The position numbers and the translations under genes were made by a program. A stretch of 64,000 nt of DNA from the NCBI GenBank assembly GCA_000648925.1, contig JFHF01000039.1, positions 1-64,000 of the forward strand. Direction: 5' to 3'. The notes below the pieces were generated by a model that searched no databases, was not told the DNA's origin, and saw only the letters and a program-made list of their open reading frames with translations. The stretch comes from Caballeronia jiangsuensis (lineage in GTDB: Bacteria; Pseudomonadota; Gammaproteobacteria; Burkholderiales; Burkholderiaceae). Of this stretch, positions 51,076 to 59,545 are shown piece after piece. Position 1 is the stretch's first letter, and the number at the start of each line of letters is the position of its first letter.

Positions 51076-53079
51076 TCAGCGATCCAGGAACGGACGCAGC
51101 TTGTCGGCGCGGCTCGGATGCATGAGCTTGCGCATCGCCTTGCTTTCGATCTGACGAATACGCTCGCGCGTCACGTCGAATTGCTTGCCCAGCTCTTCGA
51201 GCGTGTAGTCAGACGCCGTGTCGATGCCAAAGCGCATACGCAGCACCTTCGCCTCGCGCGGCGACAGCGCATTGAGCGCATCGTCGATCGCGGCGCGCAT
51301 GTTCGCGTGCACGGCAGCATCGGCCGGCGACGCGGCGCCCTGATCTTCGATCATGTCGCCGAGCGTCGCGTCGGCATCTTCACCGACCGGCGTTTCCAGC
51401 GACACCGGCTGCTTGGCGATCTTGAGAATGCCGCGGATCTTCTCTTCCGGCATTTCCATACGCTCGGCGAGCACGGACGGATGCGCTTCCTGACCCGTCT
51501 GCTGCAGGATCTCGCGCGAGATGCGGTTCAGCTTGTTGATCGTTTCGATCATGTGGACCGGCACGCGAATCGTGCGCGCCTGATCCGCGAGCGAACGCGT
51601 CACAGCCTGACGAACCCACCACGTCGCATACGTCGAGAACTTCCAGCCGCGGCGATATTCGAATTTGTCCACCGCCTTCATCAGACCGATGTTGCCTTCC
51701 TGGATCAGATCCAGGAACTGCATGCCGCGATTCACGTACTTCTTCGCAATCGAAATCACGAGACGCAGGTTCGCTTCGATCATCTCGCGCTTGGCCTGAC
51801 GCATCTTCAACTCGGCAGCCGTCATCTGACGATTGATCTGCTTGAGTTGCTTGAGCGGCATCTCGACCACGCCTTCGACGTCGATGAGCTTTTGCTGCTC
51901 GGCCTGAATCGCCGGCAAGCTGCGCTCGAGCGACGCGCCGTAATGCTTCGAGCCCGCAGCCGCACGCGACGTCCATTCGAGATCGGTCTCGTGACCGACG
52001 AACGATTCGACGAACTTCTCGCGCGGCATGCCGCAACGATCCACCGCGATCTGCAGAACGCGACGTTCGATATCACGCACCTGCGCCACGCGCTGCTGAA
52101 CGTCGACACACAGGCGGTCGATGGTCTTCGCCGTGAAGCGGATCGAGCCGAGCTCGCGCTGGATTTCGGCGCGCGCTTTTTCGACTGCCTTCGTCGCGAC
52201 CGCGCCCGAACCCTTAGGATTGCTCGCTTGTTCGGCCAGCTCGCGCACGCGTGCGAAGATTTCGAGACAATCGGCCTTCAATTGCTTCAGACGCGCTTCA
52301 TTCGATGCGCCAGCATCGCCGCCGTCCAGATCGTCGTCGTCGTCTTCGTCGCTGTCGGATTCATCGGTATCGGTGTCGATGTCGGCGGAGTCGTTTGTTT
52401 CGGGCGCCGAAATATCTTCCTCTGCCGTGTCTTCTTCCTTCAGGCCGTCGACCAGATCGTCGATCTTGAGCTCACCCGATTCGACTTGCGCCGCATCCGC
52501 GAGAATGGTCGCGACGGTCGACGGGCATGCCGCGATCGCCTGGATCATCTCGTGCAGGCCGTCTTCGATGCGCTTCGCGATGGCGATTTCGCCGGCACGC
52601 GTGAGCAGCTCGGTCGCGCCCATTTCGCGCATGTACATGCGAACCGGATCGGTCGTGCGACCGAACTCGGAATCGACCGTCGACAGCGCGTTTTCCGCTT
52701 CTTCGTCCGATTGCTCGTCGGTGACCACGCTTGGGGCGCTATCGCTCAGCAGCAGCGTTTCGGCGTCCGGAGCCTGCTCGTAGACAGCGACACCCATGTC
52801 GTGGAACGTGCTGACGATGGTTTCCATCGCAGCCGTTTCAGCGAAATTGTCCGGCAGGTGGTCGTTGATCTCGGCGTGCGTGAGATAACCGCGATCCTTG
52901 CCCAACTGGATGAGCGCGCGCATCTGACGTTGCCGTTCTTCATTCTGCTCCGCGGTCATCGCGACATCGGGCTGTATCGTGCCGGCCTGGCCCTTCCCTT
53001 TGTTCGCCCGCCGGCCTGGTGCCTTGCGCGCCGGCGCGACGATATCCAGCTCCGAATCTTCCCGATCAAAACTTGCCAT
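51076..53079 (-). CDS. rpoD: RpoD-type (group 1/2) sigma-70 factor, chromid copy
   Basis: A 667-residue sigma-70 with all main regions: 1.1 near the N terminus (IQLGKDRGYLTHAEINDHLP), an acidic spacer in region 1 (DTDTDESDSDEDDDDDLDGG), the non-conserved region to ~450, region 2 (NLRLVISIAKKYVNRGMQFL, DLIQEGNIGLMKAVDKFEYR, RGWKFSTYATWWVRQAVTRS), region 3 (RTIRVPVHMIETINKLNRIS) and region 4 (LSPREAKVLRMRFGIDTASD, FDVTRERIRQIESKAMRKLM). Region 2.4 and 4.2 match primary sigma factors, so the same promoters should be recognised. Burkholderia genomes often carry a second rpoD. ATG 53079 with GAGGAG; the longer frame upstream is not coding. Confidence 0.92.
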   Translation of the reverse strand: MASFDREDSELDIVAPARKAPGRRANKGKGQAGTIQPDVAMTAEQNEERQRQMRALIQLGKDRGYLTHAEINDHLPDNFAETAAMETIVSTFHDMGVAVYEQAPDAETLLLSDSAPSVVTDEQSDEEAENALSTVDSEFGRTTDPVRMYMREMGATELLTRAGEIAIAKRIEDGLHEMIQAIAACPSTVATILADAAQVESGELKIDDLVDGLKEEDTAEEDISAPETNDSADIDTDTDESDSDEDDDDDLDGGDAGASNEARLKQLKADCLEIFARVRELAEQASNPKGSGAVATKAVEKARAEIQRELGSIRFTAKTIDRLCVDVQQRVAQVRDIERRVLQIAVDRCGMPREKFVESFVGHETDLEWTSRAAAGSKHYGASLERSLPAIQAEQQKLIDVEGVVEMPLKQLKQINRQMTAAELKMRQAKREMIEANLRLVISIAKKYVNRGMQFLDLIQEGNIGLMKAVDKFEYRRGWKFSTYATWWVRQAVTRSLADQARTIRVPVHMIETINKLNRISREILQQTGQEAHPSVLAERMEMPEEKIRGILKIAKQPVSLETPVGEDADATLGDMIEDQGAASPADAAVHANMRAAIDDALNALSPREAKVLRMRFGIDTASDYTLEELGKQFDVTRERIRQIESKAMRKLMHPSRADKLRPFLDR

Positions 53080-53381
53080 ACTTTCTCCTCGACAGGTTTG
53101 CTCGGCGACGACAGATCCCCGGGAGCGAGCGTAACGGCTCGCGATGATTTCGATGACAGCTTCGACCACGGACGGCTTGCTGAAAATCGCATCGAGCAAA
53201 ACACGCAAACCGCATCCAGACGCGGTACTTGCGTTTTCCAATCGCCCATTAAGGCGCAACCTTAGAGTATATCAGCATTTGCTGCGTCGCAGCAGCCTGA
53301 TTTAAAAAATTTTTCCCGACGTGGCCATTGCGTGACATTTGTCTGATCTAAGACTGACCTGCTGTCCGTCGTGGTGATTGC
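53080..53381. other. Region upstream of rpoD and downstream of rep
   Basis: About 300 bases between two genes of the same direction. It has a 13-base palindrome GCTGCGTCGCAGC (53281-53293) followed by an AT-rich run (TTTAAAAAATTTTT). It probably contains the rpoD promoter; no iteron array was seen. Confidence 0.45.
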
Positions 53382-54719
53382 TCACGACTCCAACCCAGGC
53401 ATCTCGCGAAGTCTCGTCGATGACGCTACGCAAGATATCGTCTGTAAGAGCGAACTCAAAGGGAATGAAGTCGACTGTCGCTGACCCGACGGCCTCGTCG
53501 CCTCCCTTGACTTCATAGTGGGGGCGGAGTTGGCTCTCTTCAAGCGTAGGAGCGCTTTGAGATCGTTTAGGTGCGCCTCCGATGGGCGCTCGGTCTCGAT
53601 GGCATGTGTCGAAGCTGCTCGATCGGAATGGGCTTGCCCGCCAGTTGGGGCGCTTGGATTTAGAGGCACGATATGCCCCGCTTCGAGAGCGGCAAGGAAG
53701 TCGTGCGCCCAGGCACCAGCATGCACGCGTGGCTGAGCTTCGTCACGATGATGAATGACGATGGATCGGGCGTCATCTGAAACTCGATAACGGCGAAGTC
53801 CGTCGCGGCTTACAAAAGATTGACCCACGATTTCTGCAACGGAAGAGTCGACTTGCTCGGCGCGCATGCGCTGGCTCTGCTCGTCCGCTTGGGCTTGCCG
53901 CTGACTTCGCGCGCGGTAGGCGAAATCGACGGGAGTACGCAAGAGGGTTCGCAGATAGCTGATCGGGTGCTTGGCGCGACGGAGATGATTCCAACTGGCT
54001 TCCACGACGTCTGACAGAAGTTTCTCGTGAAGCCTAGCCTCGCGCATCAGCTTGAAGATCAGAAATTCACGAAATCCCAGAGACAGCAAGCGTTGAAGAT
54101 CCGCGGGAAGGCGTCCTGATTGTCTTTTTTGAGTAGTAGGGATTAGATCCTTATATATAGCGCCGTCTGCCACGGTGACAGACGGCGGCGCCAAAGAAAA
54201 GACGCGTTCGGTCCTGACGGCATCTTCCCGATTAGGAACGGACGGTTTCTGCCCTTCGGTTTGATGCTCGACGAGGCCGAGTAGCGCGGCGGCTTTGGGC
54301 GTCAAATGAATGTAGGCGCGTCCGAACAAACCAGCCGCGCCGTAGCGTGTCTGCGGTGGTCGGGTGATGAAACCGGCGGTTTCGAGGTCGTCCATGCTGC
54401 GATAGAACGTGCGCATGGATTGCTGTGCGCGTCCGGTAAGCAGCTCGCGCCGGGCGAAGATCGGCGCGTACGGACGCGACGCATCGACGGTGCGGGCGAG
54501 GGCAGCGAATAACGCGCGCGCTCGCGCGGGGAGCGCAGCGGTGTGCGTGGCGCGATGCGCCGCGCGAAAGATCACCCAAGGAAGGTTCGATCGATCGCAA
54601 GCGAATTCATCGAGAGCGAGCTGGTCCGCTAACGCGGACCCTGAATCAGAGTTTTGAAGGCGAGAATCGACCTCGCCTGCAACTGAATGTTGCGCGATAC
54701 GCATGTCAAGTACGTCCAT
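53382..54719 (-). CDS. Plasmid-type replication initiator of the chromid
   Basis: A 445-residue basic protein. The N-terminal half has winged-helix-type sequence (RTFYRSMDDLETAGFITRPP then AYIHLTPKAAALLGL, residues ~100-160) as in the replication proteins encoded beside parAB on Burkholderia second chromosomes. The C-terminal part is low-complexity and basic. It should bind and melt the origin. It lies downstream of parA-parB on the same strand, separated by a 303-base gap with repeats and an antisense-RNA candidate. No Shine-Dalgarno before the ATG at 54719, consistent with controlled, low translation. Confidence 0.8.
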   Translation of the reverse strand: MDVLDMRIAQHSVAGEVDSRLQNSDSGSALADQLALDEFACDRSNLPWVIFRAAHRATHTAALPARARALFAALARTVDASRPYAPIFARRELLTGRAQQSMRTFYRSMDDLETAGFITRPPQTRYGAAGLFGRAYIHLTPKAAALLGLVEHQTEGQKPSVPNREDAVRTERVFSLAPPSVTVADGAIYKDLIPTTQKRQSGRLPADLQRLLSLGFREFLIFKLMREARLHEKLLSDVVEASWNHLRRAKHPISYLRTLLRTPVDFAYRARSQRQAQADEQSQRMRAEQVDSSVAEIVGQSFVSRDGLRRYRVSDDARSIVIHHRDEAQPRVHAGAWAHDFLAALEAGHIVPLNPSAPTGGQAHSDRAASTHAIETERPSEAHLNDLKALLRLKRANSAPTMKSREATRPSGQRQSTSFPLSSLLQTISCVASSTRLREMPGLES

Positions 54720-54742
54720 TTCGGAAAATGGAGGACAAACGC

Positions 54743-54770
54743 TTGACTGCCCATCGCGTTCCGCTAAACT
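54743..54770 (+). promoter_or_regulatory. Promoter for a counter-transcribed RNA (candidate)
   Basis: TTGACT (54743-54748) and TAAACT (54765-54770), spacer 16, pointing away from rep and toward parB, with no ORF downstream before a terminator. Confidence 0.55.
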
Positions 54771-54776
54771 TCGAGG

Positions 54777-54880
54777 TGTGTACTCGTGACCCGATTGGCG
54801 TCGGGAAGCGGAACGGGCGACATGCAGTTAAGCCCGATATTCAAAAGCCTTCGGTTGGCGCCGAAGGCTTTTGTCTTTTT
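54777..54880 (+). ncRNA. Antisense (ctRNA-like) RNA candidate in the parB-rep gap
   Basis: A transcript from the TTGACT/TAAACT promoter to the terminator would be ~104 nt and complementary to the leader of rep mRNA if rep starts near 54890, as a weak minus-strand promoter suggests (-35 at 54926-54921, -10 at 54902-54897). It would fold into two hairpins, CCCGA/TCGGG (54790-54805) and the terminator stem, both with the loop TTGGCG. That loop contains UUGG, a YUNR U-turn typical of antisense RNAs that start pairing by loop-loop contact. repABC plasmids carry a ctRNA at the same position. Confidence 0.5.
54843..54880 (+). terminator. Intrinsic terminator of the antisense RNA candidate
   Basis: AAAAGCCTTCGG / CCGAAGGCTTTT (54843-54854, 54861-54872), 12-bp perfect stem, loop TTGGCG, followed by GTCTTTTT. 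Its T tract is on the plus strand, so it serves a rightward transcript. Confidence 0.88.
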
Positions 54881-54924
54881 ACAGCTTGCTCGTTACATAA
54901 CAGCCTCGTCAGTGCTGAATCATC

Positions 54925-55018
54925 AAGTCATTGATTTCTAAGGAAGTTCTACTAGGTTTATCGCCCGAAAACTTCGCTTAGTTCGTTAAGTCGTTGATTT
55001 AAAACGAAAACCTAGTAG
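54925..55018. repeat. Direct and inverted repeats between parB and rep (origin candidate)
   Basis: The 13-mer AAGTC(A/G)TTGATTT occurs at 54925-54937 and 54988-55000, 63 bases apart. An 11-bp inverted repeat, CTACTAGGTTT (54949-54959) and AAACCTAGTAG (55008-55018), brackets the second copy and an AT-rich segment. The composition is much less GC-rich than the surroundings. This fits a replication origin or partition site; no consensus DnaA box was found in it. Confidence 0.55.
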
Positions 55019-55022
55019 GGTC

Positions 55023-55994
55023 TTAGTCCTGTCCCGATTCGCTCAACGTTTTGTTGATGAAGTCGGCAATCCGCTGCCCCCACATCTCGGCGTCCGTGGC
55101 TTCCTTCTCAAAGAAGCGAACGCCGACGACACCGTTTCTCGTAGACACCTCGCAAACCTTTCTTCGGCCTGAACGAACAACAGTTGCGCTCGGGGCCGCC
55201 GCGCGAGGCTTTTCTGTCGCAAGCGCGACGGCCTTATCCTGAGAAAAACTCTCGTCCTCGATAAGACGTCGAATCGCTTCTACTACCTTTTCTGACTTCC
55301 CCGCTTCGGTCAGCGCGGCAAGTTTCTGTGCCGCGTTGCTTCCCAGACGTTCAGGCTTTTCAGCAAGGGCTAATTTCGCCGCTTCCGGTAACGCGTCGAA
55401 CGAAAAGATTCGCGTGACGTGGCTCTTGCTCAATCCCGCGCTCTCGGAAATCTCGGCGCGCGAAAGTCCGCTCAATTCCTGCAATCGCTTGAAGTTCCAG
55501 TACTTCTCGAAGTCGGTTAGCGACGGCGACAGCAGGTTCGAAAAGAACGCCGCAAACTCGATCTCACCTTCCTCGATCGATGCGACGTTCGCGCGAATCG
55601 TCGAGCGCCCGAGCTCTCTGTACGCCGCCACGCGGTTGTGTCCGGCGACGATTTCAAACCGACCTTCCGGCAATGCGCGCACCAAAATTGGCGTAGCGAG
55701 CGCATGCTGGGCAAGGTTGCTCTTCAACTCCTGAAATTGCTCCGCCGTGAGTTTGCGACGCCGCCCATGCACTTCGATGAGCGCATCGAGCCGCACTTCC
55801 AGTGCGGCCCTCTCCTCGAGTTGCGACTCGAGTTCCTTGATTCGAGACTGCGCACTATTAATGCGATTCTGCGCGTCCATCAATCGCCCTGGCGACGTGC
55901 GCGGCTCCGTGCTGACTGGACGCGGTTGCGCCGCTTCCGTCGGCTTGCTGCCGATGTTCGCTGTCTTGGCGAGGAGTCTGTCCCCGATGCCCAT
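55023..55994 (-). CDS. parB: Partition protein ParB
   Basis: A 323-residue ParB. After a coiled-coil N-terminal stretch (RINSAQSRIKELESQLEERA) comes the ParB/Srx CTP-binding domain (PILVRALPEGRFEIVAGHNR, with the GHNRVAAYREL motif at the place of GERR), a HTH domain (LSRAEISESAGLSKSHVTRI) and a C-terminal dimerisation part. It binds parS and recruits ParA to segregate the replicon. parA's stop codon abuts its start, and AGGAGG within the end of parA is its ribosome site. Confidence 0.93.
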   Translation of the reverse strand: MGIGDRLLAKTANIGSKPTEAAQPRPVSTEPRTSPGRLMDAQNRINSAQSRIKELESQLEERAALEVRLDALIEVHGRRRKLTAEQFQELKSNLAQHALATPILVRALPEGRFEIVAGHNRVAAYRELGRSTIRANVASIEEGEIEFAAFFSNLLSPSLTDFEKYWNFKRLQELSGLSRAEISESAGLSKSHVTRIFSFDALPEAAKLALAEKPERLGSNAAQKLAALTEAGKSEKVVEAIRRLIEDESFSQDKAVALATEKPRAAAPSATVVRSGRRKVCEVSTRNGVVGVRFFEKEATDAEMWGQRIADFINKTLSESGQD

Positions 55995-57173
55995 TTATTC
56001 CTCCTTCTGATTCCACGCGCGAACGAACTGCGCGTCGAGATGCTCGGCGAGTCGATCGAGCGGCTCTTTGAATCGGTTGTATGCGGCCGTGCTGCCATCC
56101 GGCTTCGACAAGTCATAGACCGTCGACAGTTGCGCCGACGCGCCCTTCGGTACCGTCGATTCCGGAATTTCGAAGGGCAGGACGCGATCGCCGTAAGCCT
56201 TCTGCAGCCATCCACGCACGACGCGCGACACATCATCCGACTTCGCTTTCGTCATGATCACGTTCACGAAATCGAAGCGCTTCTGCTCCAGCACCCCCGG
56301 CAGCTTCTTCGCGATATCGGCGAAGAGGTGCCAGAACTGCGTCGAGCTTGCGAAGTCGAGCGCCTCGGGCGGGCAGGGCAGCAGGATGGCGTCCGACGCA
56401 AGCAATGCGTTGATCGTCAGATAGCTGAGCGCCGGGGGCGTGTCGATGACGATCGCGTCGTACTCATTGGCGAGCGGCATCAAACCCTTGCGCAGGATTT
56501 CCCAGAATTCGAACGTGCTATCGTTCAGAACCTTGGCGGGAATCTCGAACTCGGCGTCGAAAAGCGACGACGACGCCGGGATGAGGTCCAGGTTGTGCCA
56601 GTACGTTTCCTGCACAGCGTAGTGGAGCGTCTCCCGATCACCGTATATAAGCGGAAGAAGGGTCTGATCGTCCGAGATTTCGGCGTCTGGCGCCCATCCG
56701 CACAACTGGGTGGTCGTGCCTTGCGGATCGCAGTCGATGACCAGCACCTTGCGCCCGAGCAGGGTCAACGCCTGCGCGGCCGAGACGGCGGTCGTCGTTT
56801 TGGCGACGCCGCCCTTGAAGTTCGCCACGGTCACGATTCGCCCGCGTTTGCTTTCCGGCCGACGCGTGCGTTCCTTCGTCGCGCGAATCCAGGTCAGCGC
56901 CTCTTCGAGCGTGAACTCCTTGCTACGGCCAGCGCCCTTGGACGTTCCCGCAGGCAAATCGCCTTTCGTGGTCAGGTATTGGAACCGCTGCTTATCGACG
57001 CCGCATAACGATGCGACTTGCGCGCTCGTGAATGTCGGCGCGCTTTTGCGCGGGTACGGCTCCAACATCGCATCGCGGATCTGATTGAGGATGTCAGTGG
57101 CTTGGGCCGCCACCCCCAAGAGCGTTTCGATCGAAACGGATTGATCGACTTCGGGAAGCCGAGCGCTTAGCAT
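55995..57173 (-). CDS. parA: Partition ATPase ParA with N-terminal HTH (type Ia)
   Basis: A 392-residue protein. An N-terminal MerR-like DNA-binding part (residues ~47-95: FTSAQVASLCGVDKQRFQYL) precedes the ATPase with deviant Walker A FKGGVAKTTT (119-128), motif A' VIDCDPQGTTTQL and Walker B YDAIVIDTPPALS. Large ParAs of this type also repress their own operon. The ATG at 57173 is chosen; a GTG at 57188 is an alternative, and the ORF stays open further upstream through the operator-like inverted repeat at 57271-57296. Directly abuts parB. Confidence 0.93.
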   Translation of the reverse strand: MLSARLPEVDQSVSIETLLGVAAQATDILNQIRDAMLEPYPRKSAPTFTSAQVASLCGVDKQRFQYLTTKGDLPAGTSKGAGRSKEFTLEEALTWIRATKERTRRPESKRGRIVTVANFKGGVAKTTTAVSAAQALTLLGRKVLVIDCDPQGTTTQLCGWAPDAEISDDQTLLPLIYGDRETLHYAVQETYWHNLDLIPASSSLFDAEFEIPAKVLNDSTFEFWEILRKGLMPLANEYDAIVIDTPPALSYLTINALLASDAILLPCPPEALDFASSTQFWHLFADIAKKLPGVLEQKRFDFVNVIMTKAKSDDVSRVVRGWLQKAYGDRVLPFEIPESTVPKGASAQLSTVYDLSKPDGSTAAYNRFKEPLDRLAEHLDAQFVRAWNQKEE

Positions 57174-57270
57174 GGAATTCGCAGTCACTGGCGGGCCTGG
57201 GTAAGCAAATAATTCTTCGGTTGGTGGAAAACAAGCTGCAAACCGAAGAATAAACGGCGAACCGGTAAAC

Positions 57271-57296
57271 CTCAAGTAAACTCTGAAGTACTTGAG
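57271..57296. promoter_or_regulatory. Inverted repeat upstream of parA (operator candidate)
   Basis: CTCAAGTA / TACTTGAG (57271-57278, 57289-57296) with a ten-base spacer, about 100 bases before parA. TAAAC pentamers at 57251, 57266, 57277 and 57336 are scattered around it. It is a plausible binding site for ParA's HTH. Confidence 0.5.
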
Positions 57297-57346
57297 CACC
57301 CGCACCGGGCATTTTTACAACGCTCAGCGCTCGTGTAAACGCGAAA

Positions 57347-59332
57347 TTAAGAAGACTCCCAGGATTTTGAGTCTATCGACGCGTTGCGAATCAGTTTTTC
57401 GACGCCAAGGAAGCGGCCCGTGTCCTCGTTTCTGAGATAAAGCGAGGTCGTCGAGAGGTCGGCGTGACCGAGGCCGGCGCTGATTTCGCGCAACTCCGCG
57501 CCGTGCCCGAGCGCGTGCATCGAGTGCGTGTGACGCAACCAGTGCGTGCTGGCTTGCTTCAAATGTCGGCCGCTGCCGGGCGCGCGCGATTCCATGAATG
57601 CGGCGGCGTTGGTGAAAATGCTCTTGAAGATCTTGCCGATACCGTCGGGGGTCACGGCCTGCCCACCGCGCGCCTGAGCGATGATCGGCGTGCCTTCGGC
57701 GCAATCCAACGGGTCTTGCAGGCCGCGCATCGCGAGATTCTCCGTTAACGTTTCAACGACCACTGGCGGTAAAAGCACCGTGCGCGCCGCGCCGCGGCCT
57801 TGAGCGACCGAGAGACGCCAGACCGCGCCAGCCACGCCCGGCAAGCGTCCCAGGCTGAGCGCGTCGGTCGTTGCGGCTGCGAGTTCGGCGCGGCGCAGGC
57901 CGGTGGCGTAGGCGAGAAGCAGCGCCAATCTGTCGCGGTGTTCCGAAAACGAATAAACAGCGCGCTCAACCGACTGCAGGACAAATTTCCACTGCGCGAG
58001 ATCGAGCGTGCGCGTGGCCGATTCAAACACGGGCGGCGCCGCAACGCGCGCCAATCCCGCGAAGGGATTCACCGCCAGATAACCCTCTCCGACGAGCCAT
58101 TCGCACATCGCGCTCACTATTGAGCGAGCCGTTTCGCGGCTGCGATCGGAGAGAGGGCCGGCAAACGGCCGCCATCCGCCGAACGATCGTTCGCCACGTT
58201 CGGCGGCGATCCAGCGCGCCGCCGGTTGCGGATTCGCCAGAAAAGTGTCGATGTATTCGCCGCATTCGCCGCGATCGAGCGACGACAGGGGTTTGCCCCG
58301 TTCCACCACAGCCCACAAGAGCAAGCGCTCGGCTTCGCGCCGATACGCACGCCGCGTGTGCGTGCTGCCCGATCGGGCGTCGAGCCAGGCAAAAATCGCG
58401 CGGACATCCGTGCCGAACGGCGCGCCAACACCCGACCGATTCGACCCTTTCGACCCGTCCAGCGCCGGCGGGACGCGCAGCGCCTCGATGGGCGCGATCA
58501 CCACTTCGCGGTGTTCGCTGCTTGCCGGAGGCTGCGTCACCGCGACGTCGCCCGCTCGCCACTGTCGCCTCGGCACGAGCGTGACCGGTGAAAGCGTGTG
58601 CCGAAGCGCCTGGGCATGAAGCTGGAGCCAGTCGACCACGCGCTGTGCGCCCTTCGGGCCGAGCCGCGGCACGACTGTGTACCACCGATGCCGTCGACGT
58701 TCGATCAGCTCGATGACATCCGCGAGCGTCGTGAGTCCTGCCGCCGTGAGCCGCGCGGTGATCGCGGGCTCGAACCAGCCGTCGATGGGATGATCCGGAC
58801 TCGGATCCTGCGCTAGCGATGCCTCCATGCGCGCGAGCGCGTCGGCCTGCCGGCGCCGCAACCGCGCATTGCGCGCGGCGCGCCGGTCCAGGGCAGGGGA
58901 GGTGTCCGGCGGATAAGCCTCCTCATAAAGCGCCAGCAACTCGGATTCGCTGAAAACGCCACCCGGGTCGGTTCTCTCGCGGAAGTCATCGAGCGTGGGG
59001 GCGGCAGCGGTAGGCTCGGGCTCGAATAGCGGAATACTGCCCGGGCGAAGCCGCAACAAATGCGCGGCTTCCGTATCGCGGGCGCGCCGGGCGAGGACCG
59101 AAAGCGTATCGCGCAGCGCGTCGATCAGGCGTCGCGTGGTCCGGACATCGGTGCTGGCGTCGCCATACGATGCATGCAACTGCGCCTCCGACACGCCATC
59201 GAGATAGCCGCGATACAGCGCGAAATGCTGGCGTGTGAGCCGGTTCGGCGCGCGCAGGCGGACCCCATCCGGCGGTGATTCCACCGCGCTTTCCGCCGAA
59301 CCTTGTCTGGAGCGTGCTGTGCCGCGAGCCAT
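57347..59332 (-). CDS. Tyrosine recombinase/integrase linked to the partition operon
   Basis: A 661-residue protein, about twice the size of XerC/D. The first ~330 residues are a large N-terminal extension with a HhH-like segment (AITARLTAAGLTTLADVIEL), then a SAM-like core-binding domain (HTRRAYRREAERLLLWAVVE) and the catalytic domain: Arg in TGLRRAEL, HWLRH (H-x-x-R), GHADLSTTSLY with His and the nucleophile Tyr. Such phage-integrase-N-type proteins sit beside parAB on Burkholderia chromids and may resolve replicon dimers. Same strand as parA, with a 174-base gap. Confidence 0.88.
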   Translation of the reverse strand: MARGTARSRQGSAESAVESPPDGVRLRAPNRLTRQHFALYRGYLDGVSEAQLHASYGDASTDVRTTRRLIDALRDTLSVLARRARDTEAAHLLRLRPGSIPLFEPEPTAAAPTLDDFRERTDPGGVFSESELLALYEEAYPPDTSPALDRRAARNARLRRRQADALARMEASLAQDPSPDHPIDGWFEPAITARLTAAGLTTLADVIELIERRRHRWYTVVPRLGPKGAQRVVDWLQLHAQALRHTLSPVTLVPRRQWRAGDVAVTQPPASSEHREVVIAPIEALRVPPALDGSKGSNRSGVGAPFGTDVRAIFAWLDARSGSTHTRRAYRREAERLLLWAVVERGKPLSSLDRGECGEYIDTFLANPQPAARWIAAERGERSFGGWRPFAGPLSDRSRETARSIVSAMCEWLVGEGYLAVNPFAGLARVAAPPVFESATRTLDLAQWKFVLQSVERAVYSFSEHRDRLALLLAYATGLRRAELAAATTDALSLGRLPGVAGAVWRLSVAQGRGAARTVLLPPVVVETLTENLAMRGLQDPLDCAEGTPIIAQARGGQAVTPDGIGKIFKSIFTNAAAFMESRAPGSGRHLKQASTHWLRHTHSMHALGHGAELREISAGLGHADLSTTSLYLRNEDTGRFLGVEKLIRNASIDSKSWESS

Positions 59333-59405
59333 TTATGCTTTCTTTTCAGTGAGTTGGCGCGAGGTTATCAACCAGCTTCGAATTTGACAAGAAAAATCGC
59401 TACAT

Positions 59406-59425
59406 CTGATAAGCCGAATTATCAG
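59406..59425. promoter_or_regulatory. Inverted repeat between the recombinase and Nramp genes
   Basis: CTGATAA-GCCGAA-TTATCAG, a perfect 7-bp inverted repeat with a six-base spacer in the divergent promoter region. Candidate operator, for instance for regulation of the metal transporter; no regulator gene is next to it. Confidence 0.45.
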
Positions 59426-59545
59426 CATCTGCACGTGCGACCCGCGTGGCCGTATGCGCCGACAGTCCGGCGCGCTTGAATCTTCATCCGGCGCGGCGCA
59501 TATTTTCAGGACATCCATAACTGGTATCGCAGGAGAAACGAGCCG

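Noticed and set aside
51010..53265. A 751-codon open frame on the plus strand opposite rpoD
   Set aside because: Antisense to a clear sigma factor, with low-complexity composition and no ribosome site; a shadow of the GC-rich coding strand.
53080..53381. Possible iteron array or origin between rep and rpoD
   Set aside because: Only a single 13-base palindrome and an AT run were found; no repeated unit, so the parB-rep gap is the better origin candidate.
54881..57346. Consensus parS sites for ParB
   Set aside because: I looked for 16-bp palindromes of the kind known for Burkholderia replicons near parAB and did not find a convincing one; parS may lie outside the window.
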